A stretch of DNA of 54,728 bases from positions 1 to 54,728 of the forward strand of contig JAFGAR010000163.1 of NCBI GenBank assembly GCA_016933575.1, given 5' to 3'. Positions 41,033 to 49,548 of this stretch are shown here, in pieces. The position numbers were made by a program, and so were the translations under genes. The stretch is from Candidatus Thorarchaeota archaeon (GTDB taxonomy: Archaea > Asgardarchaeota > Thorarchaeia > Thorarchaeales > Thorarchaeaceae). The notes under the pieces were generated by a model, which ran no database searches, had not been told where the DNA came from, and saw only the letters and a program-made list of their open reading frames with translations. Position 1 is the first letter of the stretch. Each line of letters opens with the position of its first letter.

Positions 41033-42721
41033 TTGGATTACAAGACAATAATGTGTGATGTCCTCGTTGTTGGCGCAGGTGGAGCTGGGTGCCGTGCTGC
41101 AATAGAGGCTGCAAAACACAATCTAGATGTTATTATGCTCAGCAAAGAGCTCCTCGGCAAGGCACATACTGCAATGGCTGAGGGTGGATACAATGTCTCC
41201 TTAGGCAATGTTGACCCAGACGACAATCCAGAAACTCACTTCAAGGACACTATTGTTGGAGGAAATTACCTCAACAATCAGAAATTAGCCGAGATTCTCG
41301 TCAACGAGGCTCCCCAGCGAGTCTTTGATCTTGAAGACATGGGTGCTGTCTTTGATAGAACTCCTGAAGGTAAGATTGCCCAAAGGCCATTTGGAAAACA
41401 GAGCTGGCGAAGGACTGCCTATGCCTCTGATAGAACTGGGTCAGAGATAATGGTCACATTAACGGAGGCTATCCGAAAGACTTCTGTGAGAGTTTTCGAT
41501 GAGGTCTTTGCAACCAAGCTTCTGGTCACAAATGGAACAATCTCGGGAGTCTGTGCTGTTGACTTGAAGTACGGTGATTATCTGGTTTTCAGAGCGAAAT
41601 CTGTTGTCATGGCTACTGGTGGGGCAGGTCGTATCTTCAAGGTCACTAGTAATGCACAGTTGGATGTAGGTGATGGTTATGGTATGGCCTATGAAGCAGG
41701 TTGTGAAATGATTGACATGGAGATGATTCAGTTTCATCCTACAGGCATGGTCAAGCCTGAATCTGCAAAGGGCCGACTTGTCACAGAGGCTGTGCGTGGA
41801 GAGGGTGGAATTCTTCTTAACAATAAAGGTGAGCGCTTTATGAACCGCTACTATCCTGAAGTGATGGAACTTGCAGGTCGTGACCAGGTTGCTAGATCAA
41901 TAATGACTGAGGTCTTAGAAGGAAGAGGGTCTCCAGATGGCGGAGTGTATCTAAGTATCGCACACTTGCCCAAGTCTATTGTTGAATTCCGTCTTGAGAG
42001 CATGATCGAGCAGTTCGAAGATGCTGGTATTGATATCCGCGATGAACCCATGCAGGTCTCTCCCACAGCTCATCACTTTATGGGTGGAATCCGTATAGAT
42101 GAGACCGCAGCCACATCTATTCCTGGACTCTTCGCTTCTGGTGAATGCACTGGAGGTGTCCATGGAGGAAATAGGCTTGGAGGCAATGCTCTAGCAGACA
42201 CTCAGGTATTTGGTGCAATCTCTGGAGAGAGTGCTGCTAAATTTGCTAAGAACAAGAAGCATCTCGGAGTAAACCGTGAAGAAATCAACAATGAGTTTGA
42301 ACGTCTTGAGGCGATGCTCAATAGAAAGGAAGGAATCTCTCCATCCGATGCAAGAGGCGAGCTAACAGAGCTCATGTGGGAAAAGGTACAGATCTTCCGA
42401 AAGGAGGATGACATGCAATATGCTGTCAAAGAGCTCCGTCGTATTGAGAAAGAGGTTGTACCGAATATCAAGGTTGATGTACCTGTAAAGAGGTTCAATC
42501 CTGGGTGGCACCAAGCTATGGAGTTTGTCCATATGGTCACTACCGCAAGGATGGTGGCAGAAACTGCAGTCATACGAAAGGGAAGTAGGGGTGCACACTA
42601 TCGCATTGATGCTGACCCAGCAGACAAAGGTTACTACAATATTGTAATCCGTAAGGGCAAGAATGGTGAGATGGAATTGCAGAAAGAAAATCTCCTAATT
42701 ACCAAGATTACTCCACCATAA
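41033..42721 (+). CDS. tfrA: Fumarate reductase/succinate dehydrogenase flavoprotein subunit (TfrA-like)
   Basis: 562-aa flavoprotein that interconverts fumarate and succinate. FAD loop VLVVGAGGAGCRAAIEAA; KAHTAMAEGGYN holds the His that often binds FAD covalently; FHPTGM, RGEGGILLNNKGERFMNRY and HFMGGIRID are substrate and flavin regions; EFVHMVTTARMVAETA is the C-terminal helix. TTG 41033 has GGAGGT 7 nt upstream. With the fused iron-sulfur/CCG subunit next door it looks like thiol:fumarate reductase rather than L-aspartate oxidase. Confidence 0.88.
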   Translation: MDYKTIMCDVLVVGAGGAGCRAAIEAAKHNLDVIMLSKELLGKAHTAMAEGGYNVSLGNVDPDDNPETHFKDTIVGGNYLNNQKLAEILVNEAPQRVFDLEDMGAVFDRTPEGKIAQRPFGKQSWRRTAYASDRTGSEIMVTLTEAIRKTSVRVFDEVFATKLLVTNGTISGVCAVDLKYGDYLVFRAKSVVMATGGAGRIFKVTSNAQLDVGDGYGMAYEAGCEMIDMEMIQFHPTGMVKPESAKGRLVTEAVRGEGGILLNNKGERFMNRYYPEVMELAGRDQVARSIMTEVLEGRGSPDGGVYLSIAHLPKSIVEFRLESMIEQFEDAGIDIRDEPMQVSPTAHHFMGGIRIDETAATSIPGLFASGECTGGVHGGNRLGGNALADTQVFGAISGESAAKFAKNKKHLGVNREEINNEFERLEAMLNRKEGISPSDARGELTELMWEKVQIFRKEDDMQYAVKELRRIEKEVVPNIKVDVPVKRFNPGWHQAMEFVHMVTTARMVAETAVIRKGSRGAHYRIDADPADKGYYNIVIRKGKNGEMELQKENLLITKITPP

Positions 42722-42734
42722 GGAGGTTCACAAG

Positions 42735-44294
42735 ATGACAAAGATGATCAAAACAAGTGTGCTCAGATACAACCCTGACCAAGACGATGAGCCCTATTTT
42801 CAAGATTTCGATGTAGAATATGAGCCTGGCATGACAGTCCTTGACGCACTATTATATATCCAAGACAAATATGACTCGAGTCTCGCATTCCGTTGGGAGT
42901 GCAGAGGTGGTCAGTGTGGGTCTTGTGCTGTACGAGTGAACAAGACTGCACGGATTGCATGTCGGACAAAAGTTGAACCTGATAAGGCAATGGTTCTCGA
43001 ACCTTTAGAAAAAATGCCGGTCATCAAGGACCTCGTGACAGATATGTCCCAGGTGACTTATCGTCTTCGTAGAATCCGCCCATACGTTGCACGCGACAAA
43101 CCAGTCCAACATCCCGAGATTATTCATGCTGAAGAGATTGAGAAGCTTCGCGAGATTCGTAAATGCATCGAGTGTAGTGCCTGTATATCCAATTGCCCTA
43201 TTGTTCATGAAACATGGGACTATCCCGGTCCGATGATTATTCGTCAACTGGCACGTCTTGAGCTTGATCCAAGAGATGTTGAAGATCGTGTCGCTATGGC
43301 AATGAATGAAATGGTCTATAGTTGTACAACATGTAAGATGTGTGAGGACATCTGCCCGAAGAATATCAAGATACCTTCACTTGCGGTTGAGTTACTGCGA
43401 GCAAAGGCAGTCGAAGCCGGGTATACTCTAGCTGAAGGTCAGCAAGCCTTCATAGACTCTGTTAATAAGACCGGTCGGGCAGTTCCCGAGAAGGACACTC
43501 CTCTTCTTCACAATCTCGGAACTGAGGAGTTCTTAGTGGATAATCCACGAGGTCGTGTTGGATTCTTCACAGGTTGTCTGATTGATTATAGGATGCAGAG
43601 TACGGGCAAGGCTTTGATTGATGTTTTGAACCGGAACGGTATCGATGTAATCGTACCAAAAGAACAATGGTGTTGTGCCAGTCCTGCGTTTAGAACTGGT
43701 GACTTGAATACAGCTCATGCAGCAGCTCGTAGAGTCACAGAGATCTTTGAAACTGCAGGAGAGAAATACAACTTTGATACTGTAGTCGTTGCTTGCGCAG
43801 GTTGTGGCAAGACCCTTCGGGAGGACCACTATCCCTTCATCGAAGAGGAACGCGGTGAACCACCCAAGTTCAAAGTCTATGATATGGCAGAGTACATGCT
43901 TGATGTCATAGGAAAGGAGAATATTGTACCACCAAAGGGTGAAATCGATTTGAAGATCACCTATCACGAGCCTTGCCATCTGGGAAGGGGTCAGGGTGTA
44001 GTAGATCAACCAATCGAGCTTCTGAAAATGATACCCGGTGTTGAGTATATTGATGATCCAATGAAGAACAGGTGTTGTGGCGCAGGTGGCGGTCTCAGGG
44101 CGGGGCAAAGAGAACTCTCTCAAAAGATTGCTCTCACGAAAAAGGAGTACATCGAAGCCACAGGTGCCGATATGGTCACTACTGAATGTCCTTTCTGTAC
44201 CATTCAATTGAATGATATGATGAAGGATACTCAAATGAAAGTTCGATACATCCCTGATCTTCTAGCCGAGTCTTATAGAAAAGGCGATGAATAG
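42735..44294 (+). CDS. tfrB: Fumarate reductase iron-sulfur subunit fused to HdrB-like CCG domains (TfrB-like)
   Basis: 519-aa protein. N-terminal [2Fe-2S] domain with CRGGQCGSC and a later Cys in ARIACRTK; two ferredoxin motifs CIECSACISNCP and CTTCKMCEDICP; then two CCG domains (WCCASP, CAGCGK and RCCGAGGG) like HdrB, about 270-510. This is the plan of methanogen TfrB, which takes electrons from CoM and CoB thiols. A non-methanogen could use another thiol or protein donor. No membrane anchor. GGAGG precedes the ATG; gap to tfrA is 13 bp. Confidence 0.92.
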   Translation: MTKMIKTSVLRYNPDQDDEPYFQDFDVEYEPGMTVLDALLYIQDKYDSSLAFRWECRGGQCGSCAVRVNKTARIACRTKVEPDKAMVLEPLEKMPVIKDLVTDMSQVTYRLRRIRPYVARDKPVQHPEIIHAEEIEKLREIRKCIECSACISNCPIVHETWDYPGPMIIRQLARLELDPRDVEDRVAMAMNEMVYSCTTCKMCEDICPKNIKIPSLAVELLRAKAVEAGYTLAEGQQAFIDSVNKTGRAVPEKDTPLLHNLGTEEFLVDNPRGRVGFFTGCLIDYRMQSTGKALIDVLNRNGIDVIVPKEQWCCASPAFRTGDLNTAHAAARRVTEIFETAGEKYNFDTVVVACAGCGKTLREDHYPFIEEERGEPPKFKVYDMAEYMLDVIGKENIVPPKGEIDLKITYHEPCHLGRGQGVVDQPIELLKMIPGVEYIDDPMKNRCCGAGGGLRAGQRELSQKIALTKKEYIEATGADMVTTECPFCTIQLNDMMKDTQMKVRYIPDLLAESYRKGDE

Positions 44295-44311
44295 AATTCA
44301 TCAAAAAACTT

Positions 44312-44345
44312 GAGAGGGGGTATCCTCTCTTTTCTTTCTTTTTAG
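44312..44345 (+). terminator. Terminator hairpin after tfrB
   Basis: GAGAGG (44312-44317) / CCTCTC (44324-44329) followed directly by TTTTCTTTCTTTTT. Overlaps the 3' end of the convergent gene. Confidence 0.65.
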
Positions 44346-45613
44346 GGTCCTTTTAGTTGTTCTCTAAGATATCTGTGCACTTGTAATGCCGCAAGGGATT
44401 CTGGTATTAGGTTGTTATCGACAAGTCCCCAGACCGCTTGAGTAAAGATAGATGGATGAGAAGTCTCCATATTTCCATAACCTCCAGCCAGAAAATACTG
44501 TAAGGTACGTATATGTGACCAATCCCGATCTTGTGAATCCAAAATTATCCTTTCAAATGATGATGCCTTTTGCTCAGTCATAGAACTCCAGAGGTCTTCA
44601 TGCTCTCTCGAAATCCACTCTTGGATATCCTTTGTATGCGGAAGACTGATTTCTGTAGGTATATTATCCCAGTTTGTACCTTCATTCTGATTAATTATGA
44701 ACTCTGTATTGAGTTTTTCTAACTCTAGCAGTTCTGTGCCAATATTACGTGTGAGTTTCTCCATGAGCCACGTAATTGTTTCTGCATTGACAAGACCAAG
44801 CCGAGCTGCCTCGGATATCCTATGTGCAAAGATAGCATTATGTCCTAATGTACCGTACCTTACTACTGCATTCATGTAGAGTTCCCTATGCGCTGATACA
44901 TCCGTAGGTCTTGCGTACTTACCAATTTTCTCGTCCATACTAAATTCTAGACCCGCTTTTGAAGGGACCTTTCTGATCATGTATTCTGTCAGATGCCATA
45001 ATGATGCAATGTGCGGGCGAGTATATACCACTGGAGGCAACTCCTGAATCAGAGATATTGGCATTATGAATGCATGACCTAGTCTATCTGGTTCCTCAGA
45101 AGCTACTGATGCAGTTGCCCTTACAAGCATTGGAGAATCCTTCTTGGCCCCAAGAACAGCTGCCGCTTTCAGAGCACTCATCTGACTCTTCTCTCTGATT
45201 GATTGAATATATACCTGAACAGCATTTCCCTTGGAATCCAGTCTGGTCTCAATATCATATCTTGGTCCCTGTTCTGGCTTCCAGTGATCTGTATCTGCAA
45301 GGTAGTATGCTAAACGTTCTACTAATAACTCCTGTAGACTGATTTGAACCTCAGTATCCATGGTGATGACGGGCTTAGCTAGAGCAGAATCATCTACAAG
45401 AGATCTATGTTCTCCAAGACTCTCTATCATTCTATGGACTGTATATACCATAATTGTTGAATGTGGCGTATCGTACGAACGCTCTTCATGCCAAGCTGCA
45501 GCATGCATCATGACTGCCCATAGAGCTGACGGGCGAACAGTAGGTAGCATTGTTCTCACTGCTTTGACAGCAGCTCTTCCATTTGCATGTAAGCAGGCTT
45601 CTACAAGATCCAT
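44342..45613 (-). CDS. Hypothetical protein, helical, 423 aa
   Basis: I do not recognise this soluble protein. It is helical, with His-rich patches (MMHAAAWHEERSYDTPHST near residue 40, HIASLWHLTEY, YGTLGHNAIFAHR near 260, SLPHTKDI). The spaced histidines could bind a metal or belong to a questin-oxidase-like helical fold; both are guesses. No signal peptide or TM. ATG 45613, with GGTGAT upstream, is preferred to TTG 45622. Confidence 0.65.
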   Translation of the reverse strand: MDLVEACLHANGRAAVKAVRTMLPTVRPSALWAVMMHAAAWHEERSYDTPHSTIMVYTVHRMIESLGEHRSLVDDSALAKPVITMDTEVQISLQELLVERLAYYLADTDHWKPEQGPRYDIETRLDSKGNAVQVYIQSIREKSQMSALKAAAVLGAKKDSPMLVRATASVASEEPDRLGHAFIMPISLIQELPPVVYTRPHIASLWHLTEYMIRKVPSKAGLEFSMDEKIGKYARPTDVSAHRELYMNAVVRYGTLGHNAIFAHRISEAARLGLVNAETITWLMEKLTRNIGTELLELEKLNTEFIINQNEGTNWDNIPTEISLPHTKDIQEWISREHEDLWSSMTEQKASSFERIILDSQDRDWSHIRTLQYFLAGGYGNMETSHPSIFTQAVWGLVDNNLIPESLAALQVHRYLREQLKGP

Positions 45614-45641
45614 GTGAGTCAATCACCTGAGAGTAGTACTG

Positions 45642-46184
45642 CTACGACACAATGAATGATTCTCTGCAAACTGAACAGGTAACAGTTTCACCTTTTACTG
45701 CGACTCTTTCCAGTTCTGTTCTACAGTATGGACATCCGTGAATAGTCTTCGGTGCTGGACCTGTTCCTGTACCGAGAATGAAATCTCCTGAGTCATGGTC
45801 AATACGACCAGACAATTCTCTGCCATCAAGCAAATCCGTGATGATCTTGGTCACATTATGAGATGAAACGCCAGATTCTTGAGAAATTCGTTCAATAGAT
45901 ATTTTTCTCATGGCTTGAATGGTTCTCTTCACAGCAGTGACCGGATCCACAGTCGCCTTACCTTCTCTTTGTGGAGGGCGAAGCTTTGCTGCCTGGAGTT
46001 CCGCTGAGTCGATTCTGTGCATTGATGGTATTTCTGATGGAGTCACTCCAGCATCTTGAAGTTGTTGCCGTAGGTCAGTCATCTTAGTCCTATATTCTTC
46101 TTCTGAAACCCAACCCCGCATATAATCCAGTTCTAGATCTTTTATTGCAGCTTCAATCTTTGTGACATTATCTCCGGGATTCAT
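45642..46184 (-). CDS. Winged-helix protein with C-terminal zinc ribbon
   Basis: 180-aa protein in three parts: an N-terminal helical pair (about 8-50, ELDYMRGWVSEEEYRTKM), a proline-containing linker, a winged helix (ISIERISQESGVSSHNVTKI then GRELSGRIDHDSGDFIL, about 95-140) and a zinc ribbon CPYC...CSVC. The winged helix resembles those of PCI or DDRGK-type scaffold proteins more than DNA repressors, by eye. TATA at 46235-46243 fits transcription starting past the TTG at 46235, so ATG 46184 is chosen. Confidence 0.65.
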   Translation of the reverse strand: MNPGDNVTKIEAAIKDLELDYMRGWVSEEEYRTKMTDLRQQLQDAGVTPSEIPSMHRIDSAELQAAKLRPPQREGKATVDPVTAVKRTIQAMRKISIERISQESGVSSHNVTKIITDLLDGRELSGRIDHDSGDFILGTGTGPAPKTIHGCPYCRTELERVAVKGETVTCSVCRESFIVS

Positions 46185-46274
46185 ATCAGCACATTCCTGT
46201 TTCAGTTTGCTAGGTATGTAGGTCAATCCCAACAATATAAGCGGAGCTATGTCATAGTCTTCCTGATTTCCTCC

Positions 46275-46862
46275 CTATTCTGACAGTCTGCGTCCCTCTG
46301 GAAGGTCATCAAGAAGCAATCCCTCTTTTTCTGCCTTTGTTACTGCCTTCTTTGCCTTTGTGCCACCTATATTCTCTAGAGCCCCTGCAGCGGTCTGTCT
46401 CACAAAAACAGACTCGTCTTCAAGTGATTCAATTAGCGCATCAACCGCTTTTGGATCCTTTCTCTCTCCAAGTTGCGCCGCTATATGGATTCTGACCATC
46501 TGCCTACCGTCTTTCAATCCTTGAGTTAGTAAATCTGTTGCTCTCGAGTCTTCTAATCGACTCAATCTCTCTATAGCACCAAGACAGACCTGTTCATCGT
46601 CACTCTTAATCTCGGTTTCAAGTTCTTGTAGGATTCCCTCTGTTTCCACACTGACAACTTTCCTCGAGGGTCTTACCTTCTTTGTTGCCTTTGTCTTGGA
46701 TTTCTTGGTCGCTGTCTTCTTGCTTGGAACTTTCTTTTTTGGAGGGCTTTGTTTTTTGGTCTTCTCAACTGCGGATATCTTCGAAGCCTTACCAGAACTT
46801 GTCTTACTTGCACTCTTCTTGGGTTTACTCTCCTTCTTTGGACTTCGACCAGATTTTGACAA
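46275..46862 (-). CDS. Lysine-rich tail fused to HEAT/PBS-lyase repeats
   Basis: 195-aa protein. Residues 1-70 are a disordered basic tail, with SPKK at 7-10 and several K-K-x-S/T-K blocks, resembling histone H1 C-terminal tails. Residues 75-180 form about three HEAT-like repeats (AIERLSRLEDSRATDLL, IAAQLGERKDPKAVDALI, AAGALENIGG). The tail should bind nucleic acid non-specifically. TTG 46862 with GGAGAT 7 nt upstream. Role unknown; nucleoid or ribosome-associated are both possible. Confidence 0.72.
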   Translation of the reverse strand: MSKSGRSPKKESKPKKSASKTSSGKASKISAVEKTKKQSPPKKKVPSKKTATKKSKTKATKKVRPSRKVVSVETEGILQELETEIKSDDEQVCLGAIERLSRLEDSRATDLLTQGLKDGRQMVRIHIAAQLGERKDPKAVDALIESLEDESVFVRQTAAGALENIGGTKAKKAVTKAEKEGLLLDDLPEGRRLSE

Positions 46863-46994
46863 GGTTCTATCTCCTTTCTCTCCAAAAGCTAACTAATGCT
46901 TTCGACACGCATTCATATAAAGTGTCGGAGAATGCACTGCCATAGCGGAAACACCTTAACACCAATCAAATCATAGAAATTTGGATGTGAGATA

Positions 46995-47387
46995 TTGCAC
47001 GAATTCTCCGCTGCCTGTTCAATTGTTGATACTGCTCTGGAAGCTGCCAAATCAAATAATGCAACCAGAGTCACCGTTGTCAATGTCGAACTAGGTGAGT
47101 TTACGTTTCTTATTCCTGAGCAATTAATCTTCAACTTTGAAATTGCCAGTAAGAATACTATCCTCGAGGGTGCAGATTTACGAATTCAAAATATCAAGGG
47201 GCGATTGGCATGCAATGACTGCGGATTCCAAGGGGAATCGAAAGTTGATCCTGATATCCCACCTCAGATTGCTGTTTTTGCTCCAATGAAATGCCCCAAA
47301 TGTGGAAGTAGCTCTACGAGGATCATTGGGGGAAAAGACTTCATCATCACTAACATAGAAGCTGAAATCAACCAATCTAATGCGTAA
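46995..47387 (+). CDS. hypA: Hydrogenase maturation nickel metallochaperone HypA
   Basis: 130-aa nickel-binding protein for [NiFe] hydrogenase assembly. MHEFSAACSIVDTAL gives the invariant His2 and Glu3 nickel ligands; CNDCG and CPKCG form the zinc loop. TTG 46995 must be the start because HypA begins MHE. GTGAG lies 5 nt upstream. hypE follows 0.6 kb later; no hydrogenase structural genes are in the window. Confidence 0.93.
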   Translation: MHEFSAACSIVDTALEAAKSNNATRVTVVNVELGEFTFLIPEQLIFNFEIASKNTILEGADLRIQNIKGRLACNDCGFQGESKVDPDIPPQIAVFAPMKCPKCGSSSTRIIGGKDFIITNIEAEINQSNA

Positions 47388-47419
47388 TGACGATTTGTTC
47401 CAGGACGAAAGCATAGTCA

Positions 47420-47797
47420 CTATATCAGAATAGCGTTCATGATACCATCCTGTCCAGGACGACTTGTGACCTTTGCACGACCCTTTGAGGTCTTAATTAT
47501 CGTGCCTCGTGTAATGACTTTTCTTCGCTGGTAGTCCATATTTGCGGGATTCATTTCCACATCTTGAATCTCTGCACGACTTGTCGTATTCTTTGAAGGA
47601 TCAGTCACATTGACATATTGAACCCTGAGTGCTGGGTTCTTCTTTGATCTTCCTTTACTATCGATTCTTCTTCTCTTGGTCTCACCTACAAGTGTTTCAG
47701 TAGGAGTACGACCCATCTCATACTTTCTCTTACTCTTGAATCGTCTTAATCGTGCACCCGTGTTGGTTCGATTAGACCTTCTGTGCCAGACGCCCAT
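47420..47797 (-). CDS. rps8e: 30S ribosomal protein S8e
   Basis: 125-aa protein of the small subunit, found in archaea and eukaryotes. The N-terminal GVWHRRSNRTNTGARLRRF and GRTPTETLVG are diagnostic, and the C-terminal TRGTIIKTSKGRAKVTSRPG ends the fold. GAGGT lies 9 nt before the ATG. Placed on the minus strand between hypA and hypE. Confidence 0.96.
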   Translation of the reverse strand: MGVWHRRSNRTNTGARLRRFKSKRKYEMGRTPTETLVGETKRRRIDSKGRSKKNPALRVQYVNVTDPSKNTTSRAEIQDVEMNPANMDYQRRKVITRGTIIKTSKGRAKVTSRPGQDGIMNAILI

Positions 47798-47957
47798 TTT
47801 GGACTACCTCTTGTTAAGTCACTCACGCTCTCTGTAGTGTGGTTTTAAATCTTGCTTAGTGGCTAACTTCTAATCCTAATCTTATGTACAAACAGTCCCC
47901 TTCAAATACAATAAAATCAGTTTTACACCCGTACATAACCCTCCTGGAGGATTCTAT

Positions 47958-48971
47958 ATGTCCAAGATTGAGTCAGCACATGGCGCAGGCGGAAGGGTGA
48001 TGCAACGTCTATTAGAAGACATCATCATTCCATCATTTCACATCAGAAAAATAGGGAGTATTGGTCTAGATGAGATGGATGATGGTGCGACTCTACAGGT
48101 TGCTGGAGCCAATCTGATAGTCTGTACTGATGCGCACACAGTATTTCCAGTCTTCTTTCCAGGGGGTAATCTTGGCACCCTTACTGCTTGTGGCACTGTG
48201 AACGACTTGGCTGTGATGGGTGCACGGCCAATTGCTATGACGAATACAATCATCATTGAAGAAGGCACTGATATCGAAACACTCCAGACAGTCCTTCGTT
48301 CTTTGAATGATGTCATTGAACCTTTAGGTATCGCAATGATAGCTGGAGATACAAAGGTCATGCCTCCAGGCACATTAGATGGTATCGTCATGTCAACTAC
48401 TGGCATTGGTGAAGTATACCTAGATCAACCAATTTCAGATAGTGGTGGCAAGGCTGGCGATGATGTGATTGTCACAGGACCAATTGGAGACCATGGTACC
48501 GTCTTACTTGCGCATCGTGAAGGTCTCGAGTTTGAAACAAGTCTAACCAGTGACGTAGCTCCACTATGGTCACCAATTCGCGCCTGTCTAGACATTGGTG
48601 GGGTTCATGCTATGAAGGACCCTACTCGGGGTGGCACTGCTGTTGCTTTAAACGAGATTGCCTCTAAGTCAGGAGTCGAGTTAGAACTTCAAGAAAATCT
48701 CATTCCTGTTCGACCTGCAGTACAGTCACTATGTGATGTTCTTGGTCTAAATCCACTTCATATGAGTAGCGAAGGAAAGGCTGTGATGGTAGTTGACCCT
48801 GACTCCACTGATGACATTCTTTCAGTCCTTCAAGGCTTTGAACAAACACGAGAAGCAAAAGTCATTGGAAACATACAAAAAGGATCCCCGCGAGTACTAA
48901 TGAAAACAGCAATCGGGGGACGAAAGATCATTCAGGTGCCTTATGGCGAACCAGTTCCTCGTGTCTGCTAG
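47958..48971 (+). CDS. hypE: Hydrogenase maturation protein HypE
   Basis: 337-aa PurM-like ATPase that dehydrates the thiocarboxamide on its C-terminal Cys to make the cyanide ligand of [NiFe] hydrogenase. AHGAGGRVMQRLLEDII and GIGEVYLD, DPTRGGTAVALNEIA are typical; the sequence ends EPVPRVC, with the essential terminal Cys. GGAGG sits just upstream of the ATG. HypF, which supplies the carbamoyl group, is not in view. Confidence 0.95.
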   Translation: MSKIESAHGAGGRVMQRLLEDIIIPSFHIRKIGSIGLDEMDDGATLQVAGANLIVCTDAHTVFPVFFPGGNLGTLTACGTVNDLAVMGARPIAMTNTIIIEEGTDIETLQTVLRSLNDVIEPLGIAMIAGDTKVMPPGTLDGIVMSTTGIGEVYLDQPISDSGGKAGDDVIVTGPIGDHGTVLLAHREGLEFETSLTSDVAPLWSPIRACLDIGGVHAMKDPTRGGTAVALNEIASKSGVELELQENLIPVRPAVQSLCDVLGLNPLHMSSEGKAVMVVDPDSTDDILSVLQGFEQTREAKVIGNIQKGSPRVLMKTAIGGRKIIQVPYGEPVPRVC

Positions 48972-48983
48972 ATACAGACTTAT

Positions 48984-49547
48984 TCACTCTGAAGAGGCTT
49001 CTAAAGACTCCTCTGCGTCACGCTGTTCTTCTAGAATCTTTTTCATTTTGAATTTTAACTGTGCTTTCATTTTGATACGGTCATTTTCAAGTCCAAAGTA
49101 ATCTGCAAAGAGCGGAGTGGTAGTCAACAACCTAGACCTTCCCTCTGGTATTGACTCGACGAACTTCTTTTCTATCAACTCTTTTACATGATCATAGCAA
49201 TGTGTTCCTCTCTGAGTCACTAATTCAGATTGGACTAATGGTTGTTTCAATGCAATATAGACAAGTGTCTGTAACGTTGCATATGAAAGAAGTCCACCGG
49301 GTATTAGCCTTCCTACCCGTGGGGTCAGTTCTGGTTTCAATTGCAATGCATAGCGGTCACGAGGAAGAGCCACCACCTCAAGGGCTCCTTCTCTCTTGTT
49401 ATATTCAAATCCTAAATCATCTAACAATTTTTGAGTGGTTGTCTGAGATTTTCCTATTAGATTAGACAGCTCGTCCAATGTCAGGGCTCTCCCTGACACA
49501 TAGAGCGCTGCTTCGAGTGTGACCAAGTCCTCCTCCAAATCTGTCAC
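48984..49547 (-). CDS. scpB: Segregation and condensation protein ScpB
   Basis: 187-aa kleisin-associated protein with tandem winged helices: LEAALYVSGRALTLDELSNLIG, then YATLQTLVYIALKQPLVQSELVTQRG. A charged helical C terminus (KAQLKFKMKKILEEQ) follows. It works with ScpA and SMC in chromosome compaction. GTG start 1 bp after the scpA stop, with GAGGG upstream, so it is the third gene of the smc-scpA-scpB operon. Confidence 0.9.
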   Translation of the reverse strand: MTDLEEDLVTLEAALYVSGRALTLDELSNLIGKSQTTTQKLLDDLGFEYNKREGALEVVALPRDRYALQLKPELTPRVGRLIPGGLLSYATLQTLVYIALKQPLVQSELVTQRGTHCYDHVKELIEKKFVESIPEGRSRLLTTTPLFADYFGLENDRIKMKAQLKFKMKKILEEQRDAEESLEASSE

Positions 49548-49548
49548 C

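Noticed and set aside
43533..44234. Minus-strand frame of 233 codons opposite tfrB
   Set aside because: Shadow of tfrB, which has all cluster cysteines; the antisense frame has no ribosome site or motif.
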